Source: CAIXMG01 sp964550225 | GTDB lineage: Bacteria > Patescibacteriota > Minisyncoccia > Phycocordibacterales > UBA1006 | Assembly (NCBI GenBank): GCA_964550225.1 | Contig: CAZJXT010000001.1 | Coordinates: forward strand, 1 to 48,204 | Direction: 5' to 3' | DNA length: 48,204 nt | Shown here: piece after piece, positions 40,426 to 48,204 of the stretch | How the letters are laid out: each line of letters starts with the position of its first letter | How positions within the stretch are numbered: the first letter of the stretch is position 1 | Made by a program: the position numbers and the translations under genes | Notes under the pieces: model-generated | Seen by the model: only the letters and a program-made list of their open reading frames with translations | Told to the model about the DNA's origin: nothing | The model's database searches: none

Positions 40426-41267
40426 ATGAAAAACAATTTTGATAAACAATATAAAAAAATAATCAAAGATTGCCTTGAGCGTGGATTTTTGAGACCGACC
40501 CGTTCTGAAATATCAGCCTATAGTTTAATGGGTTCGGTAATTACTCATGATATGAAAGAGGGTTTTCCATTGTCTACGTTGCGTAAAATGCCCCAGAAAA
40601 GCATGCGTGTAGAAACAGAGTTTTATCTCAAAGGATATACAGATAAAAAGTGGCTCCAAGATCGAGGATGTCACTTCTGGGACCATTGGTCTAACAAAAC
40701 ATCAGATGATGAAAATGATCTTGGTCCAACCTATGGTTTCGAATGGCGACATTTTGGTGCAGACTATAAAGGTATTGGTGACTATACCGGACAGGGGGGG
40801 TTGATCAAATTAAATGGGTTATTGAAAAACTAAAAAAGTATCCCGAAAATAAGAGACTTGTTGTTTCACAATGGAATCCAAAAGATATTGATCAACAGGC
40901 TATTCCGCCGTGTCCTTTTGCCTTTCAATTACTTAAACATGGTGATGAATTAAATTTAATTTTTTACCAAAGAAGCGCAGATGTATGCTTAGGACTTCCA
41001 AACGATTTTGCACAACATGCACTTCTTCTTGAGTTGTTCTGTAAAGAAGTTGGATATAAACCAGGAAAAGTAATTGGAATGTTTGGACAAGTAGAGCTTT
41101 ACGAGAATCATATTGAGGGTGCAAAAGAATTATTAAAACGAAGAAGTAAAAAACTTCCTCAAGTGATTACTGAAAAATTCAAAACAATATTTGATTGGTC
41201 TTATGAAGATACGCAGGTTATTAATTATAAATCAGGGGAGGTAATTAAATTCCCCATAGCAATTTAA
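40426..41267 (+). pseudogene. thyA: thymidylate synthase, -1 frameshift at G7 run
   Basis: Two frames together give a complete ThyA of about 280 residues. Frame one (40426-40833) has LRKMPQKSMRVETEFYLKGYTD, HFWDHW and DLGPTYGFEWRHFGADY. At 40794-40800 lies GGGGGGG, and the family sequence continues in the -1 frame from 40800 with VDQIKWVIEKLKKYP, QWNPKDI, catalytic IPPCPFAFQ (the usual PCH reads PCP), and YQRSADVCLGLPNDFAQHALL. ThyA makes dTMP from dUMP with methylene-tetrahydrofolate. Frame one alone lacks the catalytic cysteine. The G run is an in-frame G_GGG_GGG slippery heptamer, so a sequencing error, a one-base deletion or -1 frameshifting are all possible. Confidence 0.9.
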
Positions 41268-41278
41268 TCTAAATAATT

Positions 41279-41857
41279 ATGAAAAAAATTTCAATTATCG
41301 GAAAATCAACAGTAGATAGTAACTCGCAAGAATTTAAAATGATTCACAGTCTTGCAAAAAAACTAGTAGAAAATGGTAGAGGTGTTATTCATGGAGGATA
41401 CGCAGGAGGAATTATGGAAGCCGTATCGAATGGTGCACATGAAGCGATTCAAGAAAATAATTTATCAAAAGAGTTTAATCTAGGGATCCCTGAAGAACGA
41501 TTTGATAAAGATTGGCCTCGAGTAGAAGGTGCTCATTTTTCAGATCCATCAAAAGATATTTTTGATCGATTAAGATTAGTCACCGCAGGAGATGTTGTTG
41601 TCGTGGCACCAATTGGTGGTGATGGGACAGCTCTTGAAGTTGATATTGTTATTCATGAAAACCTTCTCACAAAATATTCAGGAGAAAAAATAAAACCAGT
41701 TATTTTTTTAGAAACAGAAAACGGTACAAAATGGAAAGAATTTATTTCAAGTAGGAACTTATTAGCTACAAGTGAAAAAATTTTGGAAAAAGATTGGATT
41801 TATTTTGTAAAAAATATAGATGATATTATAACAATTATTAATAATCATACACAATAA
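41279..41857 (+). CDS. LOG/SLOG-family nucleotide-binding protein
   Basis: 192 residues. The Rossmann-like N-terminus KKISIIGKSTVDSNSQEF, then GRGVIHGGYAGGIMEAVSNGA and PIGGDGTALEVDIVIHE match the LOG (lysine decarboxylase-like) family motifs GGGxxGxM and PGGxGTxxE. LOG enzymes cleave the N-glycosidic bond of nucleoside monophosphates, releasing ribose phosphate; other SLOG members are sensors of nucleotide-derived ligands. The motif has one extra residue (P-I-GG). It follows thyA by 11 bases, consistent with a role around nucleotides, and is the last gene of the unit. Confidence 0.78.
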   Translation: MKKISIIGKSTVDSNSQEFKMIHSLAKKLVENGRGVIHGGYAGGIMEAVSNGAHEAIQENNLSKEFNLGIPEERFDKDWPRVEGAHFSDPSKDIFDRLRLVTAGDVVVVAPIGGDGTALEVDIVIHENLLTKYSGEKIKPVIFLETENGTKWKEFISSRNLLATSEKILEKDWIYFVKNIDDIITIINNHTQ

Positions 41858-41882
41858 AAACCGCATATGCGGTTTTTATTGT
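41851..41882. terminator. bidirectional terminator
   Basis: Perfect 32-base palindrome, core ACCGCAT/ATGCGGT with A/T-rich outer arms, between convergent genes. Confidence 0.9.
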
Positions 41883-41899
41883 TTTTATTTGATTACTAA

Positions 41900-44467
41900 C
41901 TATTCTCCCATAATCACCGTATCTAAAACCCCCTTATTATACACCTGATCAGTTACAATAATTTTTAAACTATTTGGTCCTGAGGTCATAGATGTATCAC
42001 TTGGAATAAATGAAAAAGTGTTTGTCGTACTTGTTCCAATAAATTGATCGTTGAGATAGTAATCAATTTTTTTCAATGGTGATTTAAGGGTTAGGTTTAA
42101 ATTAAGATTCACAGGATTTTGTAGTGATAATGATTCAGTATTGGTCGGAGTAGTTAATTCCACAATAGGAAGATTTTCTAGTATATGGACATTATCAAAA
42201 CTCGTTGGTCTTGCTGGTGGATAGGGAATAATTCCCGGATGAGTAGTAATCCAATTTTGAACTGACGTTTCCCAGTTTACATACTGTGCATTTTTACCTG
42301 GACTCAAAGGTTTTGCACCCTTAGGATCACTCGGATCAATCCAATATAAAATCGAATGCACATTAGGAATCGTATATTCTTTCTTGGTTTCATTAGGTGT
42401 CAAATCAGTTGCAAGTTTTCCAGAAACAGTATCAACAATAAATGACTCACCTCCAGCCCATCCGCCACGCAATACCGGTGCACCGGTATAATAGTTTGGA
42501 TCAGGGTCGGGTGCAGGAAACGATTCGGAAGGTAGTTTTGCAAGTGCCTTGTCCATGAATGCTCGCCATGCAGGCCCAGAAATTGCAGAACCTTTTTTCA
42601 TAGGAGTGTTGTCGTTATTTCCTGACCATACCCCAACGGCAATTGATGGAGTATATCCAAATACCCAAGCGTCTTTGTTACTGTTCGTCGTTCCGGTTTT
42701 TCCAGCAACAGGACGATTTCCAAAATAGAAAAATGAATTAGGTCCAAACAGTGGAGTACGCGCAGAATTATCAGAAAGAACACTTGATAATTTACGTACC
42801 GCATTATAATTCATCACAGTTTCAGGTGCTGCAGTATATTGTTCAAGAATTGCTCCTGAATTATCAGTTACTTGTAATATTCCAACAGGTGGATTACGAA
42901 CCCCGTCATTTGCAAAGACGCTATAGACCGATGTCATATCAAGGAGTGAGACTTCACCACCTCCTAATACTAGGGTTAATCCATAACGGTCTGCATTACG
43001 ATCAAGAGTAGTAAGACCGAGACGTTTCCCTGTTTGTAACGCATCAGCAATTCCTGTAAGCCATAATAATTTTACTGCAGGAATGTTTCGTGATTGCGCA
43101 AGTGCGTTTCGCAACGAAATAGGACCAAGGAATTTTCCGTCATAGTTACTTGGTGCATAGCATGGCAAGATGTCTTTAGTAGATCCAGCAGGACATTGTG
43201 ATCCTGTTCCGAATTGGGTAGGTGTATCGAATAACACTGTTTCAGGCTCAAATCCTTTTTCAAAAGCTCGTGCGTACACAATAGGTTTAAATGATGATCC
43301 GGGTTGTCGCCCCGCAGTTGCAATATTAAACATCCCATCAATAGTAGTATCAGAATAATCACGTGAACCAACCATGGATAAAATCTGTCCAGTTTTAGGA
43401 TCAATTGCGACCAAGGCACTGTTGGTTGCGCCGTAATCTTTTTCGTTTTTCAAAGAGTTTTCTTTAATGACTTGTTCTGCAGTTTGTTGCAGCTCCCAAT
43501 CAAGAGTGGTGATTACTTTTAATCCACCAGAGAGTACCTTTTCCTCGCCGTATTTTTGTTCCAAGTATTGTCGAACATATTCAATAAAATGAAGCGCTTT
43601 TCCATGGGTGTCTTCTCGAGGCTTGAACACCACTTCTTCTGATTTTGCATTCGTATATTCAGTGTCGGTGATATATCCTTGTTCCAACATATTTTTCAAC
43701 ACAAGATTTTTACGCGCGTTCAAATTTGGACGATTTTTTCCATAGGGAGAATAATATGATGGAGCATTAGGAATCGCGGCAAGATATGCCGATTGCGCAA
43801 GATCTAATTCAGACGCCTTTTTTCCAAAGAATGTTTGTGCTGCCTCCTCAATTCCATAAATTTGTCCTCCATAGGGAGCTTCGTTTAAATACGATGTCAG
43901 GATTTGATCCTTGGTCATAATCCGTTCCAATTTTATCGCCAATACCCACTCTTTAATTTTTCGAGAAATACTGCGCTCTTGGGTGAGGAGAGTGTTTTTT
44001 ACAAGTTGTTGCGTAATCGTTGAGCCTCCTTGAGTGTTGGTACTAAATCCAGGGATAATGTTTGATAGTACGGCGCGCACAATGGCTTTAGGTTCGATAC
44101 CGTGATGATTGTAAAAATTTTTATCCTCGGTTGCGATGAGGGCATCTTTTACATCTTGAGTAATCATGTCGCCGGTAACCACAGTGCGTTTTACGTTTTC
44201 ATGAACATCGTACAAAACAATTTGTCCGGTTTTGTCATAAATTTTTGTAGAACTTGAAACTTTACGATCGACAAAAGAGTCGAGCGTAGGAACCTTGAGT
44301 GTTGCCATCCAGATGATGAAAATCGCAAGAAGAAATGTTCCGAGGGTGAGACTGATCCACCCAATAAGGGTTGCATGATGACGAACCCATTCCCATGTGG
44401 TTTTCGTGTGATGTTTTACTGTTTTAGAGTGTTTATGAAATAAATGTTTATGTTTTTCAAGTTTCAT
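41900..44467 (-). CDS. class A penicillin-binding protein (PBP1A-type)
   Basis: 855 residues. A short basic His-rich cytoplasmic tail, then a membrane helix (LIGWISLTLGTFLLAIFIIWMA). The glycosyltransferase domain has ALIATEDKNFYNHHGIEPKAIVRAV (catalytic Glu), QGGSTITQQLVKN and LNEAPYGGQIYGIEEAAQTFFGK. The transpeptidase domain has RQPGSSFKP (SxxK nucleophile), SRN, and GKTGTTNSNKDAWVFGY (KTG). A C-terminal 100-residue tail after PPARPTSF is Ig-like. It polymerises and crosslinks peptidoglycan, showing that this organism builds its own wall. TAGAGT ends six bases before the ATG. Confidence 0.96.
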   Translation of the reverse strand: MKLEKHKHLFHKHSKTVKHHTKTTWEWVRHHATLIGWISLTLGTFLLAIFIIWMATLKVPTLDSFVDRKVSSSTKIYDKTGQIVLYDVHENVKRTVVTGDMITQDVKDALIATEDKNFYNHHGIEPKAIVRAVLSNIIPGFSTNTQGGSTITQQLVKNTLLTQERSISRKIKEWVLAIKLERIMTKDQILTSYLNEAPYGGQIYGIEEAAQTFFGKKASELDLAQSAYLAAIPNAPSYYSPYGKNRPNLNARKNLVLKNMLEQGYITDTEYTNAKSEEVVFKPREDTHGKALHFIEYVRQYLEQKYGEEKVLSGGLKVITTLDWELQQTAEQVIKENSLKNEKDYGATNSALVAIDPKTGQILSMVGSRDYSDTTIDGMFNIATAGRQPGSSFKPIVYARAFEKGFEPETVLFDTPTQFGTGSQCPAGSTKDILPCYAPSNYDGKFLGPISLRNALAQSRNIPAVKLLWLTGIADALQTGKRLGLTTLDRNADRYGLTLVLGGGEVSLLDMTSVYSVFANDGVRNPPVGILQVTDNSGAILEQYTAAPETVMNYNAVRKLSSVLSDNSARTPLFGPNSFFYFGNRPVAGKTGTTNSNKDAWVFGYTPSIAVGVWSGNNDNTPMKKGSAISGPAWRAFMDKALAKLPSESFPAPDPDPNYYTGAPVLRGGWAGGESFIVDTVSGKLATDLTPNETKKEYTIPNVHSILYWIDPSDPKGAKPLSPGKNAQYVNWETSVQNWITTHPGIIPYPPARPTSFDNVHILENLPIVELTTPTNTESLSLQNPVNLNLNLTLKSPLKKIDYYLNDQFIGTSTTNTFSFIPSDTSMTSGPNSLKIIVTDQVYNKGVLDTVIMGE

Positions 44468-44473
44468 AGAACT

Positions 44474-44479
44474 ACTCTA
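44474..44479 (-). promoter_or_regulatory. -10 box of PBP gene, leaderless spacing
   Basis: TAGAGT on the minus strand, six bases before the ATG at 44467. Confidence 0.5.
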
Positions 44480-44580
44480 CAAGAAAATCGGGTTTTGTGC
44501 TAGAGTAAGTTTATTAACAAGAGATAAATATATTTTATACCCATGAGAAATAACGTAGCTTAAATTAATAGTATTTTAAT

Positions 44581-44609
44581 TAAGAAGGGCAAAGCCCATG
44601 TTATTTTTT
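44581..44609 (+). promoter_or_regulatory. hairpin at the ABC-F start, possible translational control
   Basis: GGGC-AAA-GCCC (44587-44597) abuts the ATG at 44598 and masks the Shine-Dalgarno-like AGAAGGG. A T-rich stretch follows, then a second in-frame ATG at 44610. Confidence 0.4.
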
Positions 44610-46073
44610 ATGAAAAAAGAATTAATAAATATTCATAATGGATCAATAGGAAATCATGACCCATTAATTGAAAAAATAAACCTCGGAATTTTAGAAGGAG
44701 ATCGTATTGGGGTCATAGGAACGAACGGTTCTGGTAAGACGACATTTTTAAAAAGTGTTGCACATGAAATAGATTTTTTAGAAGGGAATCTTCATACAAA
44801 AGGAAAAATTGTCTATGTTTCACAATTAAAAACAAATAGCGAGGCAATTCTTTCTGGGGGAGAGCAATCGAAAAAAATCATTCAAGAGGCTCTTGATCAA
44901 AATCCTGATATCTTACTTCTTGATGAGCCAACAAACCATTTAGATATTCATGCCAAGAAAAAATTGATTGCAGACCTGAACAACTTTAATGGGGTTATTG
45001 TTTGCGTGAGTCATGATACGTGGTTTTTAAATCAAATCACAAATAGGTTATTGATTGTAGAAAGTGGTCACATGAGATCATTTACAGGTTCTTATGAAGA
45101 ATATCAAAATGAGGTTTTGAAAAATAAAGAAGCACAATCACGAAGACGTAAGGTTGCTTTGAAAGAAAAAAGAAAACTTGAAAATGATATACAGCACCAA
45201 CAGCAAAGAAAATCTCAATCAGAAAAATCTGCACATCGTGCAAAGTTTGATCGTAGTGAATCACGAATGGCAATTGCAAATAAAAAAACAAAAATAGAAA
45301 AAGTTTCTGCGAAAAATAAAAAAATGTTTGATGAGAAAAAAGAACAAATAGATAAATCTCTCGCGACACTAGAAGATAAAAAAAGAAAAAAAGTATCAGG
45401 GAGTATTCTTGCGCCGCACAACAAAGGAATTATTTTACGAATAGATAATGCAGATCTCGTTGTTGCAAAAAAAATATTTTCACAAGAAATAAATTTTACA
45501 ATAGAAGCAGGTAAACGAATTGCAATTATTGGAAACAACGGATCAGGAAAAAGTTCTTTAGTAAAAGCAATACTTGGTACAAAAGATTACTTATTGAATC
45601 CGCAACCAAAAATAAATAAACGCATGCGAATTGAATATTTGGATCAGCACTATGGATTAATTGATAAAGAAAAAAGTGTTTTAGAAAATGTGGCGCATTT
45701 TTCAAACACTGACCATGAGCGAGCATATCAGCACCTATCACATTTTTTATTTGATGATAGAGTCCTTGTTGATCAGAAGGCAAAAATACTAAGCGGAGGA
45801 ATGTTGGCGCGACTTGCTTTTGTAATGCTTACTATTATCCCGATTGATCTTTTAATATTAGATGAACCAACGAACAATCTTGACCAGGATACTATTACTG
45901 AGATTGTTGATATTATCAATCAATACGAAGGTGCATTGCTAGTGATATCGCACGACATAGGCTTCCTAGAGAGGATTAATATTACTCAGGTGGCAGTTAT
46001 GGCGAAATGGTTTAAAATGCATGACTTAAGCCAGGAAAAGACATTGGATGAAATAATAGAACAGAGCTTATAA
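44598..46073 (+). CDS. ABC-F family ATPase
   Basis: 491 residues (487 if the ATG at 44610 is used). Two ABC domains without membrane segments: Walker A GTNGSGKTTF, signature LSGGEQ, Walker B ILLLDEPTNHLD in the first, and GNNGSGKSSL, LSGGM, LLILDEPTNNLD in the second. Between them is a long charged linker (KEAQSRRRKVALKEKRKLENDIQHQQQRK ...), as in ribosome-acting ABC-F proteins. ABC-F proteins bind the ribosomal E site; some protect against macrolides, lincosamides or pleuromutilins. The linker and overall size resemble Lsa/Vga/Msr-type members, but resistance is not demonstrated. The upstream hairpin suggests regulated expression. Confidence 0.9.
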   Translation: MLFFMKKELINIHNGSIGNHDPLIEKINLGILEGDRIGVIGTNGSGKTTFLKSVAHEIDFLEGNLHTKGKIVYVSQLKTNSEAILSGGEQSKKIIQEALDQNPDILLLDEPTNHLDIHAKKKLIADLNNFNGVIVCVSHDTWFLNQITNRLLIVESGHMRSFTGSYEEYQNEVLKNKEAQSRRRKVALKEKRKLENDIQHQQQRKSQSEKSAHRAKFDRSESRMAIANKKTKIEKVSAKNKKMFDEKKEQIDKSLATLEDKKRKKVSGSILAPHNKGIILRIDNADLVVAKKIFSQEINFTIEAGKRIAIIGNNGSGKSSLVKAILGTKDYLLNPQPKINKRMRIEYLDQHYGLIDKEKSVLENVAHFSNTDHERAYQHLSHFLFDDRVLVDQKAKILSGGMLARLAFVMLTIIPIDLLILDEPTNNLDQDTITEIVDIINQYEGALLVISHDIGFLERINITQVAVMAKWFKMHDLSQEKTLDEIIEQSL

Positions 46074-46087
46074 AAAAGACATTTTTG

Positions 46088-46096
46088 TGTTAAAGT
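46088..46096 (+). promoter_or_regulatory. extended -10 box of tyrS
   Basis: TGT-TAAAGT, eight bases before the ATG at 46105. Confidence 0.5.
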
Positions 46097-46104
46097 AACA
46101 TCAT

Positions 46105-47325
46105 ATGACAGTAATCACCGATGAAAAATTAATAGACAATTTGTTGTCTCGTTCAGTAAAAGAGATTTTACCAAGTAAAGAGTTTCTCAAAAAAGAATTG
46201 CTTTCTGGAAAAAAACTCCGTATTTATATTGGAACCGATGCTACAGGATCATCACTTCATTTAGGTCACGCAACAAATTATATGTTGCTTGAAAAATTTC
46301 GAAAACTTGGACATGAAGTAATTTTTCTTATCGGTGATTTTACGTCACGCATTGGAGACCCAACTGATAAGTCAGCCGCACGCGTACCTCTTACGCGGGA
46401 ACAAGTTGTAGAGAATACTAAAACATGGCTTGAACAAGTTCGCCCTGTAATTAATTTTGATGACACAGAAAACCCTGTAAAAATTTTGTACAATCATGAA
46501 TGGCTTTCAAAACTTAATTTTGAACAAGTTATTGACATTGCATCACACTTTACGGTTCAGCAGATGCTGGAACGTGATATGTTTGAAAAAAGAATGACAG
46601 AAGGAAAGCCGATCCATCTTCACGAATTCTTCTATCCACTGATGCAAGGATATGATTCTGTAGTAATGGATGTTGATATTGAGGTGTGTGGTAATGATCA
46701 GAAGTTCAACGCACTAGCAGGACGACATCTCCAAAAAAGAATTAACGACAAGGAAAAAATTGTATTCATTACACCACTTCTCGAAAATCCAAAAACAGGA
46801 GAGAAGATGATGTCGAAATCATTAAACACAGGAGTATTTCTTGATTGGGATGCAGATAAAATGTTTGGAGGAATTATGGCACAGCCTGACGAAAACATTC
46901 ACCAACTATTTGTTGATTGTACCTACGTACCCGATGAAGAAATCCTTGAAATGAATATTGCGATGCAAAACGGAGAAAATCCGATGCAGTACAAAAAACG
47001 TTTAGCTCGAGAAATTATTTCAATCTACCACAACGATGTTGAGGCAGAAACAGCTCAAGCGAATTGGGAAAAAACATTTTCAGATGGAGGAGTCCCTGAA
47101 ACAATTCCAGAGGTTACAGCTATAGTGAATGCATTATTAATGGATGTGTTAAATGATGCGGGTTCTGTTGAGTCAAAATCAGATTTTCGAAGATTGGTAA
47201 AAGAAGGAGGTATTAAAATTATGACGCAGCAAGGTGAAGAAAAAATTACTGATGAAAAAATAATGATCACAGAAACTATTATTGTAAAAATTGGAAAGAA
47301 AAAGTTTATAAAGATTGTTGTGTAA
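46105..47325 (+). CDS. tyrS: tyrosyl-tRNA synthetase
   Basis: 406 residues. Class I signature GSSLHLGHATNYMLLEKF (HIGH as HLGH) and KMSKS as GEKMMSKSLNTG. The amino-acid pocket region is IGTDATGS and the tRNA-facing HEFFYPLMQGYDSVVMDVDIEVCGNDQKFN. The C-terminal S4-like domain has KSDFRRLVKEGGIKI and ends in a basic KIGKKKFIKIVV. This is the TyrZ-like subfamily layout (motif HLGH rather than HIGH with a long catalytic domain). It charges tRNA-Tyr. Own -10 box, bidirectional terminator downstream. Confidence 0.95.
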   Translation: MTVITDEKLIDNLLSRSVKEILPSKEFLKKELLSGKKLRIYIGTDATGSSLHLGHATNYMLLEKFRKLGHEVIFLIGDFTSRIGDPTDKSAARVPLTREQVVENTKTWLEQVRPVINFDDTENPVKILYNHEWLSKLNFEQVIDIASHFTVQQMLERDMFEKRMTEGKPIHLHEFFYPLMQGYDSVVMDVDIEVCGNDQKFNALAGRHLQKRINDKEKIVFITPLLENPKTGEKMMSKSLNTGVFLDWDADKMFGGIMAQPDENIHQLFVDCTYVPDEEILEMNIAMQNGENPMQYKKRLAREIISIYHNDVEAETAQANWEKTFSDGGVPETIPEVTAIVNALLMDVLNDAGSVESKSDFRRLVKEGGIKIMTQQGEEKITDEKIMITETIIVKIGKKKFIKIVV

Positions 47326-47326
47326 A

Positions 47327-47356
47327 TATAAAAACCGCTCGTCAGCGGTTTTTATA
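47327..47356. terminator. bidirectional terminator
   Basis: TATAAAAACCGCT / AGCGGTTTTTATA with CGTC loop between convergent genes. Confidence 0.92.
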
Positions 47357-47539
47357 TTAAAAATCTTCTTCTTCTGATCCGAATCCTACATTACTGAAAA
47401 TATCATCATCTTCAGCAAGTCCTAGAAAATCAGGATCTTCAAAATCTTCATCGTCGAGTAATAATTCGTCATCATGAAGACCTTTCTTTTTTGGATCTAA
47501 AATATCTGCTCCTCCAAAATCCACATCGTCATTATACAT
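47357..47539 (-). CDS. 60-residue acidic protein
   Basis: 60 residues, about half Asp/Glu: MYNDDVDFGGADILDPKKKG then DDELLLDDEDFEDPDFLG and a tail ending FGSEEEDF. No fold expected; likely disordered. TATACT lies 12 bases before the ATG, and a strong terminator follows, which supports a real transcription unit. It could be a nucleic-acid-mimic or chaperone-like peptide, but no family is recognised. Confidence 0.55.
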   Translation of the reverse strand: MYNDDVDFGGADILDPKKKGLHDDELLLDDEDFEDPDFLGLAEDDDIFSNVGFGSEEEDF

Positions 47540-47633
47540 AGTGTAAAATTTAGTATATTAATCAACAATTGTTCTTATAACGACATATTTGTAACAAAAT
47601 ATAAGATTCTATGCAAGTCACATGTTTCTTTTT

Positions 47634-48128
47634 TTAAGAAATCTGTGGATAAGTATTTTTCGTATGCGCAATATGGGTCAGTCCGACAGCTATTGCATCA
47701 ATTTCATCATCTATTTTTTCACGAGTATCGAACGCGACAAGTTTCGGAATCATAAATGCAATACTGGTTTTATCTGCACGACCATCACCTGTAATTGCAA
47801 TTTTGATTTGATTTGGATGATATTCAAAAATATCGAGTCCACATTCTTTACATATATACTGTATAACTCCACGAGCTTCGGCAACTATCATAGCAGTCTT
47901 GGTATTTTTTGCGAAATAGAGCTCTTCTATTGCAACCGCATCTGGTTGATATTTTTTTATCACATGAGAAAGTGCTTGACCTATTTCAAAAAGCCGATCC
48001 TGCATTTTAGATTTTGAACTGGTTTTGATGCAGTCAGAAAAAATCACAACCTCCTTGCCCTGTGATGGTTTTTCAATTATAGCAACCCCGAGGCGTTCAT
48101 AACCTGGATCTATGCCGAGTATTTTCAT
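47634..48128 (-). CDS. ruvC: Holliday junction resolvase RuvC
   Basis: 164 residues, standard size. ILGIDPGYERLGVAII gives catalytic D7; AIEELYFAKNTKTAMIVAEARGVI gives E68; DDEIDAIAVGLTH gives D141 and D144. The dimer and DNA-contact segment ITGDGRADKTSIAFMI is the family's GxGxAxKxQV region, slightly altered. RuvC cuts Holliday junctions made during recombination. Its ATG overlaps the ruvB stop (ATGA), so the two are translated together. The region 47540-47633 has no recognised signal. Confidence 0.95.
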   Translation of the reverse strand: MKILGIDPGYERLGVAIIEKPSQGKEVVIFSDCIKTSSKSKMQDRLFEIGQALSHVIKKYQPDAVAIEELYFAKNTKTAMIVAEARGVIQYICKECGLDIFEYHPNQIKIAITGDGRADKTSIAFMIPKLVAFDTREKIDDEIDAIAVGLTHIAHTKNTYPQIS

Positions 48129-48204
48129 ATCAATATATTTTGTCTATTCTCTGGGAAGTCAAAACCTAAATGCTCATACGCTTTTTTGGTTGCAATACGC
48201 CCAC
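48125..48204 (-). CDS. ruvB: Holliday junction branch-migration helicase RuvB, C-terminal end (partial)
   Basis: The last 25 codons run off the window edge: GRIATKKAYEHLGFDFPENR then QNILI and TGA. GRxATxxAYxHLGF is the conserved C-terminus of RuvB, which belongs to the winged-helix DNA-binding domain. It is upstream of and overlapping ruvC by four bases, the normal operon partner. Confidence 0.85.
   Translation of the reverse strand, partial: GRIATKKAYEHLGFDFPENRQNILI

Noticed and set aside
40426..40833. Independent 135-residue hypothetical protein
   Set aside because: It is the N-terminal half of thyA; homology continues in the -1 frame immediately after the G run.
44543..44563. Six-codon upstream ORF ahead of the ABC-F gene (attenuator leader peptide)
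   Set aside because: A plausible -10 (TATACC) ends two bases before its ATG, so the transcript would start inside the ORF. Too weak to call.
1..48204. Alternative genetic code with UGA as glycine or tryptophan
   Set aside because: Genes end at TGA where families end, and TGG is used for Trp.
1..48204. CRISPR arrays, insertion sequences, tRNA, tmRNA, RNase P RNA or SRP RNA genes
   Set aside because: No direct-repeat arrays, transposases, or recognisable RNA signatures were seen by eye on either strand. Weak tRNA-like GTTCAAATC strings fall inside coding sequence.

Overview
The window is an AT-rich, densely packed bacterial chromosome segment, most likely from a Candidate Phyla Radiation (Patescibacteria) organism. 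Supporting signs are very short intergenic gaps, many small membrane or unknown proteins, a PrgI/VirB4-type type IV secretion-like cluster without relaxase, several stand-alone class I methyltransferases, TrmB-like regulators, and no biosynthetic operons. TGA is used as a stop (for example at 3783 and 14881), so the UGA-glycine code of Gracilibacteria/Absconditabacteria does not apply. I cannot name the lineage from sequence alone.

Layout. 0-6 kb: an exodeoxyribonuclease III gene broken by an in-frame TAA, methyltransferases, a Xer-type recombinase, rpsO, small membrane proteins, and a minus-strand group holding a short RlmN/Cfr-type radical SAM enzyme. Inside that group, between a 37-codon and a 94-codon membrane ORF, lies a complete type III hammerhead ribozyme motif. 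6-18 kb: an HTH-like protein with its own inverted repeats, a membrane-anchored hydrolase-like protein lacking its nucleophile, a DksA-like protein, YifB/ComM, a LysM-M23 peptidase, a UvrD-type helicase, a UbiA prenyltransferase and rsmA. 18-32.3 kb: a plus-strand secretion-like cluster (coiled-coil VirB6-like protein, PrgI, TraC-like protein, VirB4, a protein joining VirB2-like membrane segments to a lytic transglycosylase domain, and a peptidoglycan-binding protein). 32.3-37 kb: the replication origin neighbourhood yidC-yidD-rnpA-rpmH / dnaA-oriC-dnaN-DUF721-like. 37-42 kb: a variable-looking cassette with two TrmB-like regulators, a methyltransferase, a thymidylate synthase gene split by a -1 frameshift in a G7 run, and a LOG-like protein. 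42-48 kb: a class A PBP, an ABC-F ATPase, tyrS, a tiny acidic protein, ruvC and the end of ruvB.

Gene expression architecture. Many genes have a TANNNT box, often preceded by TGn (extended -10), ending exactly six bases before the ATG. That spacing puts the expected transcription start on the start codon, so leaderless mRNAs appear to be common. Rho-independent terminators often directly abut the next promoter, and at 27899-27930 terminator, -10 box and start codon are superposed.

The most striking items are the hammerhead ribozyme (5800-5850, minus), the leaderless start signature, the thyA frameshift on an in-frame G_GGG_GGG slippery heptamer, the xth nonsense codon, and the VirB2-like/VirB1-like fusion.
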